This document shows positions 56,518 to 64,000 of a stretch of 64,000 bases of DNA, piece after piece (position 1 is the first letter of the stretch; each line of letters starts with the position of its first letter). The position numbers were made by a program, and so were the translations under genes. Source of the DNA: Vacuolonema iberomarrocanum LEGE 07170 (GTDB lineage Bacteria > Cyanobacteriota > Cyanobacteriia > Elainellales > Elainellaceae). The notes under the pieces are model-generated. The model was not told the origin of the DNA, searched no databases, and worked only from the letters and a program-made list of their open reading frames with translations. Location: assembly GCA_015207365.1 (NCBI GenBank), contig JADEXA010000004.1:62001-126000 (forward strand), read 5' to 3'.

Positions 56518-57834
56518 ATGCCGCGATTTTTGCATGTAGCGGACGTACATTTGGGGTTTGATCGGTACGACAACAAGCGCCGCACCATGGATTTTTTCTA
56601 TGCCTTTCAAGATGCCTTGGAGCGGTATGCGATCGCCAACCCCGTGGATTTTGTGCTGATTGTGGGGGATTTGTTTGAGCATCGCAACATTCAGCCAAAT
56701 ATCCTCAATCAGGCGCAGGTTTGCTTGCAGGCGCTCAAGGATGCGGGGATTCCGGTACTGGCGATCGAGGGTAACCATGATAACCGCCCCTATGGCGCAC
56801 GCACCAGTTGGCTGCGATATCTTGCCGATTGGGAAATGCTGAAGCTGCTAGAGCCAGGGGATATCAGCGCCGGGGAGCCCTTTTATTTTCCGTGGGATGA
56901 GGATGCGAAACGAGGGGGTTACATCGACCTGGACTGTGGCGTGCGGGTGCTGGGATCCGCCTGGTATGGGGCGATGGCTCCCCAGGCGATCGCGCAAACC
57001 GCCGAGGCCATTCAAGCGCTTCCCCCTGGCCCCAATGCCACCGTGATGATGTTTCACCATGGGCTGGAAGGTCAGATTGCCCGCTACCAGGGTGCTCTGC
57101 GCTATAAGGATTTACTGCCCTTGAAAGAAGCAGGGGTAGATTACCTAGCCCTGGGACATATCCACAAAAACTACACCTACGGCGACTGGATTTTTAACCC
57201 CGGTTCCATCGAGGCTAACAGTGTTGAGGAGGTAGATTTTGATCGCGGCGTTTATCTCGTGGATCTCGATGGGGCAACCATTCAAGCAGAACTGAAATCA
57301 GACTATGTTCAGCGCCCGGTGGTGCGGCTGCGCTGCAAGGTGACGGAGAGTGATGAAGCCGAGCAGGTGCTGGAAACGGCGCGATCGGTGGTGCAATCGG
57401 CCATTGAGCGTCAAGCGGTGCGGCCGGAAGAGGAGCCCGTTGTGGAATTGCGCATCGGCGGCTATCTAGGATTTAATCGGCTGGATCTGGATACGCGCCA
57501 GCTGCAAGCCGAGTTGAAAGAACTCAGCCAAGCCCTCATCCTCTTGCTGAAGTTTGAAGCCGAACAGCGGGAGTACACGACTCAAGTGACGGAAGGGAGC
57601 GATCGCCAAACCATTGAGCGGGAAGTTTTCCTAGACTTACTTGCCGCAAATGCTACCTACCGCAAACAATCGACAGCGTTAGCACAGGGGCTCATCGACC
57701 TGAAGGATTTGCAGTTGAGCGATCGCCCTGAAACGGAACTTTACAGCTTCGTCGAGACCCTACTCGCCGGGGAGTCAGCCGCGACCGATGAGGGCACAGC
57801 GAATGACCCGATGGACGAACCCGAATTGAATTAA
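56518..57834 (+). CDS. SbcD/Mre11-like DNA repair exonuclease
   Basis: A 438-residue metallophosphoesterase of the SbcD/YhaO class. Metal-binding motifs in order: DVHLG, GDLFE, GNHDN, FHHG and GHIH. The C-terminal ~170 residues are helical and resemble a capping or partner-binding region. The frame opens at 56479, but ATG 56518 is preceded by AGGAGAG and begins at the conserved strand. The usual SbcC/YhaN-type ATPase partner is not adjacent in this window. Confidence 0.88.
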   Translation: MPRFLHVADVHLGFDRYDNKRRTMDFFYAFQDALERYAIANPVDFVLIVGDLFEHRNIQPNILNQAQVCLQALKDAGIPVLAIEGNHDNRPYGARTSWLRYLADWEMLKLLEPGDISAGEPFYFPWDEDAKRGGYIDLDCGVRVLGSAWYGAMAPQAIAQTAEAIQALPPGPNATVMMFHHGLEGQIARYQGALRYKDLLPLKEAGVDYLALGHIHKNYTYGDWIFNPGSIEANSVEEVDFDRGVYLVDLDGATIQAELKSDYVQRPVVRLRCKVTESDEAEQVLETARSVVQSAIERQAVRPEEEPVVELRIGGYLGFNRLDLDTRQLQAELKELSQALILLLKFEAEQREYTTQVTEGSDRQTIEREVFLDLLAANATYRKQSTALAQGLIDLKDLQLSDRPETELYSFVETLLAGESAATDEGTANDPMDEPELN

Positions 57835-57975
57835 GGTTTCAGAAATTGCAACCTCATCCGTAATAGCACCCTGCAATGACACACTGAATCTAACGCGATC
57901 GACCGACTGTTCCTCACGCTCCCAATCATGAACAGCAGATCGATTCATTCACATTCAGTCTTGAGGATTATTGTT

Positions 57976-58707
57976 ATGAAACGGATGCGTTCCCTGTCCA
58001 TACAGCCCCGTAAAGCCTGGTTGGTCTGGGTACCCTTGGTTGTGGGCGCTTTGAGTTTAGCCGTTCTACCCCCGGCGATCGCCCAGGAAATTATGCGTAC
58101 CATCACTGTCACCGGAGAAGCCACCGAATCCATCCAGACGACTCTGGCTCAGGTGAATCTGGGGGTTCAGGTGCAAGCGCCCTCTGCCGAAGCCGCCCAG
58201 GAAGAAGCCGCGAGTCGTTCCAATGCTGTGATCGAATTCTTGCAGTCCCGTGAGGTCGATAAGCTCGAAACGACGGGTATTTCTCTTCACCCCATCTACG
58301 ATTACAGTAACGATCGCCAGCAAATCACAGGGTACAGAGCGACCAATACCGTCAGCTTCCAGTTGCCGACAACAGAAGCTGGCAGCTTGTTGGATGAAGC
58401 CGTAGAAGCAGGTGCAACTCGCATTGATGGCGTCAGCTTTATCGCAACGGATGAGGCGATTGCTGCGGCCCGCGAAGAGGCTCTGCGTACCGCCACCCAA
58501 GATGCCCAAGAAGAGGCCGATGTCGTGCTGTCGGCACTGGGATTTCAGGGACAAGAAATCGTCAACATTCAAATCGACAATGCCGTTCCGCCACAACCCC
58601 TCTTTCAGCAAGCCGAGGCGCTGGACGCTCGGGCATCAGCCCCCACCCCCGTGATCGGCGGTGAGCAAGATGTGCAGGCACGGGTGACCCTCCAAATTCG
58701 CTACTAA
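57976..58707 (+). CDS. SIMPL-domain secreted protein
   Basis: A 243-residue exported protein with a signal peptide ending near PPAIAQ and a SIMPL (DUF541) domain across most of the mature part (ITVTGEATES, QVNLGVQVQ, ETTGISLHPIYDY). Members are periplasmic or outer-envelope proteins of uncertain role, some linked to stress. ATG 57976 with an upstream GAGGATT box is preferred over the open frame start at 57928. A perfect 37-bp palindrome follows 8 bp after the stop. Confidence 0.87.
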   Translation: MKRMRSLSIQPRKAWLVWVPLVVGALSLAVLPPAIAQEIMRTITVTGEATESIQTTLAQVNLGVQVQAPSAEAAQEEAASRSNAVIEFLQSREVDKLETTGISLHPIYDYSNDRQQITGYRATNTVSFQLPTTEAGSLLDEAVEAGATRIDGVSFIATDEAIAAAREEALRTATQDAQEEADVVLSALGFQGQEIVNIQIDNAVPPQPLFQQAEALDARASAPTPVIGGEQDVQARVTLQIRY

Positions 58708-58715
58708 GGATCACG

Positions 58716-58794
58716 ATTCAATAAAATCCAACACTTATTTTTGAAAGCGCGGCCTCGCCGCGCTTTCAAAAATAAGTGTTGGATTTTATTGAAT
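58716..58794. repeat. Perfect 37-bp palindrome downstream of the SIMPL gene
   Basis: The left arm (58716-58752, starting ATTCAATAAAATCC) and right arm (58758-58794) are exactly complementary with a CCTCG loop. It is the longest perfect hairpin in this window. The GAAAGCGCGG centre with AT-rich flanks resembles the architecture of the other palindromic elements, but the sequence is unique here. Confidence 0.85.
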
Positions 58795-58999
58795 TCAGAG
58801 TCCTAAGCATGACGCTCGAATAGGGTGGGGGCTAGGGCGCAGCCCCCATCTCAGGCCAGTGCCACCGCAACACTTCTTTACAGAGAGTCTTCCGCCCAAT
58901 CGACCGAATAGGGGCAATTTCCTAGCAGAAGGGCGGGCGATCGCCGCAATGTCAAAGAGAGCATCCCGTGAGTCTGTCTCAGTGCTGTAAAGTAGCGAT

Positions 59000-59755
59000 A
59001 TGTATGACAAAGACGACATTTCTGTTCTGGAAACAAACCTCGACGAAAATCCTCTGGACTCGTTGGACAGCCCAGATGCCGAGCCGGAAGCTCCCCGTCC
59101 CGATCCAGAGGAGATGTTGCCGTTGCTGCGATCGTCCGACAATCAGCAACGGATGTTAGCCACTCGTGCCTTTTGCGAGCTGGAAGAACCCCGCGCCATC
59201 CCCGATTTGATTCGGCTGTTGACCGATGCCTGTCCCCTAATTCGGGTCAGTGCCGCCTATGGATTGGGACGAAACCCTGCTGAGTCAGCCGTGGAACCCC
59301 TGATCGACCAGCTCCAGCACGATTGGAATGGCTATGTGCGTAAGGGCGTGGTGTGGGCATTGGGGAACTGCCGCGATCGCCGCACCATTCAACCCCTCAT
59401 CCACGCCTTGCGAACCGATATTCCTGCCGTACGCCTGTGGGCAGCCAGTGCGCTGGCTCAGGTCACTAGCGTCAGCTACGAAGCCATGATTGCCGCCGTC
59501 CCACCATTAATTGAAGGGCTGCGCCGCGACTTTGTTGCCGCCGTTCGCAGCAATTGTGCTTGGACGGTCGGACAAATCTGCCGAGAACTCCCCTCGAATG
59601 TGGTCTATGCCACGGCGCTCGATGCACTGATTGAAGCGTTTGCCGAAGATCAAGATCTGGGGGTACGCGAAGATGCCCGTTTGGCAGTGCTCAAAGTCGG
59701 CGATACCCGTGGACTCCAGGTGGTCGAAGAAATCGAGCGAGATGGGTTGATTTAG
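59000..59755 (+). CDS. HEAT-repeat protein (phycobilisome-lyase-like repeats)
   Basis: A 251-residue soluble protein. After an acidic leader (~1-38), residues ~39-250 are HEAT or PBS-lyase-type repeats such as RVSAAYGLGRNPAESAVEPL and VRKGVVWALGNCRDRRTIQP. Such repeats occur in CpcE/CpcF-type lyases and in scaffolding proteins. There is no adjacent phycobiliprotein gene, so a general scaffold role is as likely as a lyase role. Confidence 0.82.
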   Translation: MYDKDDISVLETNLDENPLDSLDSPDAEPEAPRPDPEEMLPLLRSSDNQQRMLATRAFCELEEPRAIPDLIRLLTDACPLIRVSAAYGLGRNPAESAVEPLIDQLQHDWNGYVRKGVVWALGNCRDRRTIQPLIHALRTDIPAVRLWAASALAQVTSVSYEAMIAAVPPLIEGLRRDFVAAVRSNCAWTVGQICRELPSNVVYATALDALIEAFAEDQDLGVREDARLAVLKVGDTRGLQVVEEIERDGLI

Positions 59756-60059
59756 CCACTTTCTCCTGATTTTCTGGCCGTGGCTCCGAACATCTGAATT
59801 CACGACGCTCCAAGGCAGCTCTTTGGTGATAGCTCCCGACGGGCTTGCCATGGCTTGAGGATGAGGGATTCTACCATCCCGGACGAACACAGGATTTCTA
59901 TCGGTAGAGTAGGTACTGCTCACCAAACGCTAAATGTAGGGGTAAAATAGAATACCCACGAATGGTCTGTAGTTATTCTGTAGATGTCCCGCAGAACATT
60001 CGCAGATGTCCTTGCCACATGTTTGCCAATTTAATCGACAAGAAAAGGGTTTAGATCTG
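59756..60059. other. Intergenic region
   Basis: A gap of about 300 bp. No operator, RNA or repeat was recognised. It should hold the promoter of the secreted protein at 60060. Confidence 0.35.
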
Positions 60060-60731
60060 ATGAGACGTAAGGTTTTTGGATGGCGCTCTCTGTTCCTGAG
60101 TGTCGGCGTGTTGATCGGGGCGATCGCCCCATCCGGGCTCACGACATCCGCCTCGGCCCTCGAAACCAAACAAAATGCTGGGGTACGCGTTGAGGTAGAA
60201 CGTGACCAACTGCGTCTCACCGCCAACGGCGAAACCATGACACTAACCCCCGATACCTTCCAAGCAAACGTGTTCGATGCAGTGAACTGTGCTGAACTGC
60301 GGCTGGAACCCGAACAACGGCTAGAGGGGCGCATGTTCTTTGAAACCGTGGCAATCGATCCTGCAACGGGCAACATTGCCGTGGGCGTGCTGCTGGCAGA
60401 ATGCGTCGAAACCCAGGTGAGCGCCGTCTTTACCCTCGTTCCCCAGCCAGGATCCTATGCCCTTTACCAGGTATCGGTTCCGGGCGATCGCGCCTTACCC
60501 GATGCCTTCTCAACCTTTCCCCTCGACACCATCATCAATCTTGGGTACTTTGCCAACCAATTGCTCGTACAGCATGGCGATGCCAGCGGCACCACATCTA
60601 TGCTCATTTTCTCCACCGACGAACATCCCGCCGGACGTTATCGTGGCTGCATCGTGACGAATGTGGGCGAAAGTGCGGGGCTCTGCCCGCCCGATGATGC
60701 GATGGTTTTCCCACCCGATCGCGGGCAGTAA
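60060..60731 (+). CDS. Secreted hypothetical protein
   Basis: A 223-residue protein with a basic N-terminus and a hydrophobic signal segment ending near TSASALE. The mature part has four or five cysteines (including VNCAEL, LAECVE, GCIVTN and GLCPP), probably forming disulfides. I do not recognise the family. The frame opens at 60006; ATG 60060 is preferred as it gives a normal signal peptide. A family A palindrome starts 15 bp after its stop. Confidence 0.7.
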   Translation: MRRKVFGWRSLFLSVGVLIGAIAPSGLTTSASALETKQNAGVRVEVERDQLRLTANGETMTLTPDTFQANVFDAVNCAELRLEPEQRLEGRMFFETVAIDPATGNIAVGVLLAECVETQVSAVFTLVPQPGSYALYQVSVPGDRALPDAFSTFPLDTIINLGYFANQLLVQHGDASGTTSMLIFSTDEHPAGRYRGCIVTNVGESAGLCPPDDAMVFPPDRGQ

Positions 60732-60745
60732 TATCAATCCTCTAA

Positions 60746-60846
60746 CATCAAATCCGGTTCAATAGCCGTAAAACCCAGCTATCGTTTCAGCCCGCTGCTG
60801 TGCAGCGGGCTGAAACGATAGCTGGGTTCTTCAACCGGATTTGATA
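60746..60846 (+). repeat. Palindromic element family A, copy 5
   Basis: A full-length 101-bp copy (first base changed to C). Perfect 27-bp hairpin arms (60772-60798 and 60802-60828, loop TGT). It is preceded by TATCAATCC (60732-60740), possibly a partial second copy of the element end. Confidence 0.9.
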
Positions 60847-60874
60847 TAAGACCCCGCTCCAGGTCATTTCTTCA

Positions 60875-61045
60875 CGTGAGTTCGGGATAAGAAAATCTGG
60901 CGGTTGAAACCACGACTAGTGGAGCGAAACCTCGCTATCGCGCGCCTTCGCGGGTTCTCAAACTATGAATTTTCATAGTCCGCAACGGCGGACTTTGTTC
61001 TGATAGCCGCGACTTTAGTCGCCAAGGCATTATCCCGAACTCACG
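60875..61045. repeat. MITE-like element with 16-bp terminal inverted repeats (family G)
   Basis: CGTGAGTTCGGGATAA at 60875-60890 is matched exactly by TTATCCCGAACTCACG at 61030-61045, bounding a 171-bp non-coding element. The inside carries short palindromes (TAGTCCGCAACGGCGGACTT and GCGACTTTAGTCGC) of a type seen in remnants of cyanobacterial insertion sequences. It is probably non-autonomous. Confidence 0.8.
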
Positions 61046-61112
61046 TTTTTTTACAACCTTTGCGCTGCCAGGGTTTCAAAAAATGACCTGTTTTTGGTTT
61101 TAGTGGAATTGG

Positions 61113-61209
61113 TAAGTTAGCAGGTGAAATTAAACCTAAACCTGTGCCGCCCGCGCTGCGGACGGCACAGGTTTTTAGGGTCTGGTATTTCATCATGCCG
61201 AGCTACTTA
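61113..61209. repeat. MITE-like palindromic element, family H copy 2
   Basis: Same flanks as copy 1 (AATTAAACC and CATGCCGA-CTACTTA) with a shorter hairpin: 17-bp arms at 61138-61154 and 61158-61174, one mismatch. It is 67 bp beyond the family G element, so three different elements lie within 460 bp. Confidence 0.7.
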
Positions 61210-61369
61210 TTAATCCAAAATCCACCCACACAAAGGTAGGCAAGACCCAGATCTCTATTTATGCTTTGAAAGAGTAAGCTCCGATCTGCAAGCCTGTCAT
61301 AGGTTGCGCAGGTAAGTGAATGCCTGTGCGCATGTAGATCGGCCATATGCAGGAGCGGATGCGATAGGT

Positions 61370-62332
61370 ATGCGGCGATTCCGACTGTGGTTGCTCGTTA
61401 TTCTGAGTGCGTTACTGGCTACCGCTTGGGGCTGTCGCGCAACGCTGTCTCCCTCACCTCTGGCAATTTCTCAAACCATTCCTGCAGGGGTCAATGAAGA
61501 GCTGGTTGTCGAGGGCGATCGCCTCCTGGCCCATGTGGAAGCACTAGCCTTTCCCCGGTTTGACGATGAGGATCGCGATCGCACTCGGCGCTACCTGCAG
61601 CAAGAGCTAGAACGCGATGGCTGGCAGGTGACCGATCAACCCTTTACCGAAGGGATCAACATCGTGGCAACCCGTCCCGACACCGATCCAGAGGCAGAGA
61701 TCGTGATTTTGGCCGCTCACTACGACACCGTGTTTCAATCCCCTGGGGCTGACGACAATGCAACCGGGGTTGCGACCCTGCTCGAAGCCGCCCACCTGTT
61801 TGCCCCCCTCGAAACTGCCCGCACCTTACAGCTCGTCTTTTTTGACCAGGAAGAAGCCGGGTTGCTAGGTAGCACGGCGTTTGCGGCAACCGTTACCCCT
61901 TCTCCTGCCAGTGTGGCGATCGTGCTGGATATGGTGGGCTACGCCTGCGACGAACCAGGATGTCAGACCTATCCCAGCGGTTTACCGATCGAACCCCCGA
62001 GCGATCGCGGCAATTTTCTCGCGGCCATTGGCGATCAACCCCACAATTTTTTGTTATCCGCCTTTCAATCTCAGATTGGGGACACCTTACCTCCTGTGTT
62101 TACCCTGGCCGTGCCCCAACTGGGTGCCCTGACCCCGGATCTTCTCCGCAGCGACCATGCGCCCTTTTGGGAAGAGGGAATTGGGGCAATTTTAGTGACG
62201 GATACGGCAAATTTTCGCAATCCCCACTATCACCAACCCAGCGACACCCCCGACACCCTCGATCCGATCTTTTTTCGAGGATCTGCCCAGATTATTCTCA
62301 ATGCCACCTATCAGCTTCTGCACGGGGAATAA
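61370..62332 (+). CDS. M28-family zinc aminopeptidase-like protein
   Basis: A 320-residue exported peptidase. A basic N-terminus and hydrophobic segment end at Cys22 (TAWGC), so it may be a lipoprotein although the lipobox is weak. The M28 zinc ligands and catalytic acid are visible: AHYDTV, GADDNATG, DQEEAG, VLDMVG and PHYHQPSDT. Members release N-terminal amino acids or process glutamine. ATG 61370, preceded by AGGAG, is chosen over the open frame start at 61316. Confidence 0.9.
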   Translation: MRRFRLWLLVILSALLATAWGCRATLSPSPLAISQTIPAGVNEELVVEGDRLLAHVEALAFPRFDDEDRDRTRRYLQQELERDGWQVTDQPFTEGINIVATRPDTDPEAEIVILAAHYDTVFQSPGADDNATGVATLLEAAHLFAPLETARTLQLVFFDQEEAGLLGSTAFAATVTPSPASVAIVLDMVGYACDEPGCQTYPSGLPIEPPSDRGNFLAAIGDQPHNFLLSAFQSQIGDTLPPVFTLAVPQLGALTPDLLRSDHAPFWEEGIGAILVTDTANFRNPHYHQPSDTPDTLDPIFFRGSAQIILNATYQLLHGE

Positions 62333-62589
62333 TCGCGGTTTGCCCCCGTTTAAAGGGGTGAAAACGACGCTAGACCTCCCGCTGCACATGCCCCAGCTCT
62401 GGTGTATGGTGAAGAATAAGTTAGCGATTGGCCGCGATTTGTTGCCGATAGGGCAGGACATCAAAGTCGGCTCAACTCTCTCCGATAAGGCTTAACGGGA
62501 TAGGCTGAATCGACTGGGCAATCGCCACTTTAGACAGCAGGTGTTCATCCTGTTCGTCCCGATCATTCATCATCAACACACTTAGGAAC
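62333..62589. other. Short intergenic region
   Basis: No RNA or clear operator; it contains the promoter of the TPM-domain gene that follows. Confidence 0.3.
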
Positions 62590-63333
62590 ATGGTTCAACA
62601 GCAAGATTCAAAAGGGCTGAGTCGGGTTCGAGCTATGCTCAAGCGCAGTCTGCTGCTGAGCGCGAGCTGGCTGATTGCCGCACTCCTTAGTTTTGGGGGG
62701 ATGGCTCCCGCCCTGGCAACGGGGGTGTACGACATTCCCATGATTTCGTCCACCGACCCCCTGTGGGTTGTCGACCAGGGCAACGTGCTGAGCCGCCTCA
62801 ACCGGGGTAACCTCACCAGCGCGCTGGAGGATTTGGCCGAGGCCACGGGCAATAGCGTCCATTTCGTTACGATTCGTCGTCTGGACTACGGCGAAACGGT
62901 GGATAGCTTTGCCAATGCATTGTTTGAAAAGTGGTTCCCCGACACGGAAGCGCAGGAACATGAAACTTTGCTCGTGCTGGATACGGTGACCAACAATGCC
63001 GCCATTCGCACCGGGAGCACCTTACAGTCTTCCTTGCTGCCCGTAGAGATAGCCAATAGCGTGGCGCAGGAGACCCTGTTGACTCCCCTACGCAATGGCG
63101 ATCGCTACAATCAAGCCTTCCTCGACGCCAGCGATCGCCTCGTGGCTCTCCTTTCGGGTGAGCCCGATCCGGGTGCCCCTGAAGCTCAAACTGTCGCTCA
63201 AATTGAGGGAACCTTTGCCACCGCAGAAGAGACCGAGGATAGCAATGCAACGATTTGGGTGATTGGGCTCCTACTTGCCGCCACAGTCATTCCCATGGCC
63301 ACCTACTATCTCTACTTAGCCATTCAGTCGTAG
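62590..63333 (+). CDS. psb32: Psb32-like TPM-domain membrane protein
   Basis: A 247-residue protein with a signal peptide ending near MAPALA, a TPM domain (~45-190) and one C-terminal transmembrane helix (~222-242). The layout fits cyanobacterial Psb32, a thylakoid protein involved in photosystem II repair and protection from photodamage, with the TPM domain in the lumen. ATG 62635 (Met16) is an alternative start that gives a more usual signal peptide. The family assignment is by layout and the ALEDLAEATGN and LVLDTVTNNAAIRTG segments. Confidence 0.82.
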   Translation: MVQQQDSKGLSRVRAMLKRSLLLSASWLIAALLSFGGMAPALATGVYDIPMISSTDPLWVVDQGNVLSRLNRGNLTSALEDLAEATGNSVHFVTIRRLDYGETVDSFANALFEKWFPDTEAQEHETLLVLDTVTNNAAIRTGSTLQSSLLPVEIANSVAQETLLTPLRNGDRYNQAFLDASDRLVALLSGEPDPGAPEAQTVAQIEGTFATAEETEDSNATIWVIGLLLAATVIPMATYYLYLAIQS

Positions 63334-63765
63334 CAGCCCAGCGCCAAGGGAAATCTCTAATTCGATGGCCATCTTTGCATAGAAATTTCTCAATGGCGAT
63401 CGCGACTTGATTCAACTTGACTGCATCTCTAAGTTGCGTAAGACTACTGTAAGAGCCTGCGCTCCTAATTCCGTAAATTTTCTTTGCGTTATTCGTCGAA
63501 GATTTTTCGGATATTTACATTAGTAAACGAGCATAGCGTATTCAGAGGTTCGAGATTTAGCGTTTTGACATCCTAACCTGCTACGGGTCAACGATTCTTT
63601 TAGCTTGCTCTTGACGGATGTTGACCACAATTCTGTAACAGAAGAATGAGCGACTGCTCGCAGGTGAGTCAATCGTTTTTTTAGTATTTGTTTTTCTGTG
63701 TTGGACATAGTGTCCAATCTCTATTCTCAACATTCATTGTCGGAATTTGGTGGTCGGCGAAGCCT
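63334..63765. other. Intergenic region before the DUF2997 gene
   Basis: About 430 bp, AT rich. A minus-strand frame of 65 codons (63520-63717) is basic and lacks family features, so it is not called. No RNA gene was recognised. Confidence 0.35.
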
Positions 63766-63975
63766 ATGGAAACCTTAGAGTTCATTATCTATCCGGACGG
63801 TCGTGTACAGGAGAAGGTGACAGGCATTGTTGGCACCTCTTGTGCTGAGGTAACCGCCGCAATTGAAGCGCAGCTCGGCGAGGTAATGAGCCACAAGCCC
63901 ACATCGGAATACTTCGCACAGCCGGTGACACCAAATACAACGACTCAAGTCCAATCTTCCTTTAACGAGTGGTAA
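63766..63975 (+). CDS. DUF2997-type small protein
   Basis: A 69-residue protein starting METLEFIIYPDGRVQEKVTG, the pattern of the DUF2997 family. In cyanobacteria this gene commonly sits beside ycf35 (DUF1257) and a ferredoxin gene; the neighbour would lie past the window end. The frame opens at 63688, but ATG 63766 gives the family N-terminus. Function is unknown. Confidence 0.82.
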   Translation: METLEFIIYPDGRVQEKVTGIVGTSCAEVTAAIEAQLGEVMSHKPTSEYFAQPVTPNTTTQVQSSFNEW

Positions 63976-64000
63976 GGTTCCCACCTCCACGCTCTTCCGT

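Noticed and set aside
63520..63717. A 65-codon basic minus-strand frame
   Set aside because: No recognisable family and no promoter or ribosome-binding signal; too short to support.

Overview
This is a stretch of cyanobacterial chromosome. The evidence is an ndhC-ndhK-ndhJ operon, an aldehyde-deformylating oxygenase, a Psb32-type protein, a cyanobacterial type RNase P RNA, several proteins of families known mainly from cyanobacteria, and the very frequent HIP1 octamer GCGATCGC. Gene content suggests a Leptolyngbya- or Oscillatoria-like filamentous lineage, but I cannot name the genus. There are 45 CDS calls, one RNA gene, one clear pseudogene and many palindromic repeats. I saw no tRNA, rRNA, CRISPR array, prophage or intact insertion sequence.

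Layout. 0.1-3 kb: glutaredoxin, tadA, a PlsC-type acyltransferase. 3.2-5.4 kb (minus): an anti-sigma kinase and a REC-GAF-PP2C phosphatase, a partner-switching signalling pair. 6-11 kb: branched-chain aminotransferase, a small antitoxin-like ORF, an ABC-class ATPase, a DCC thiol oxidoreductase and an inositol-monophosphatase-like enzyme. 11-13.7 kb: aldehyde-deformylating oxygenase (alkane synthesis), a MalG-type permease, rnpB. 14.9-16.5 kb: ndhCKJ. 16.8-26.6 kb: DUF3153 lipoprotein, a giant 1997-residue protein ending in an Hsp70-like domain, a SpoIID-type protein. 26.8-31.1 kb: alpha/beta hydrolase, then an AAA/STAND-like ATPase coupled to a TPR protein, the best candidate for an undescribed two-gene system. 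31.5-40.9 kb: ammonium transporter with an upstream NtcA-type site, fructosamine kinase, signal peptidase I, a decayed dihydroorotase, a secreted two-repeat protein, UDP-GlcNAc 2-epimerase, purU and small membrane proteins. 41.2-46.4 kb: acetyl-CoA synthetase and an NDP-forming acyl-CoA synthetase/GNAT fusion. 47.2-57.8 kb: moaA, a low-complexity-tail membrane protein, a transglutaminase-like protein, a cellulose-synthase-like glycosyltransferase, a membrane-anchored nuclease, cofH and an SbcD-like nuclease. 58-64 kb: SIMPL, HEAT-repeat and secreted proteins, an M28 peptidase, a Psb32-like TPM protein and a DUF2997 protein.

The intergenic DNA is rich in small palindromic, MITE-like elements in at least six families. 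The clearest has five copies, four of them full length (101 bp in the three best preserved). The inner hairpin arms of these copies differ in sequence but remain self-complementary. Most copies lie just past gene 3' ends, and one hairpin of another family supplies the last codons of a gene.
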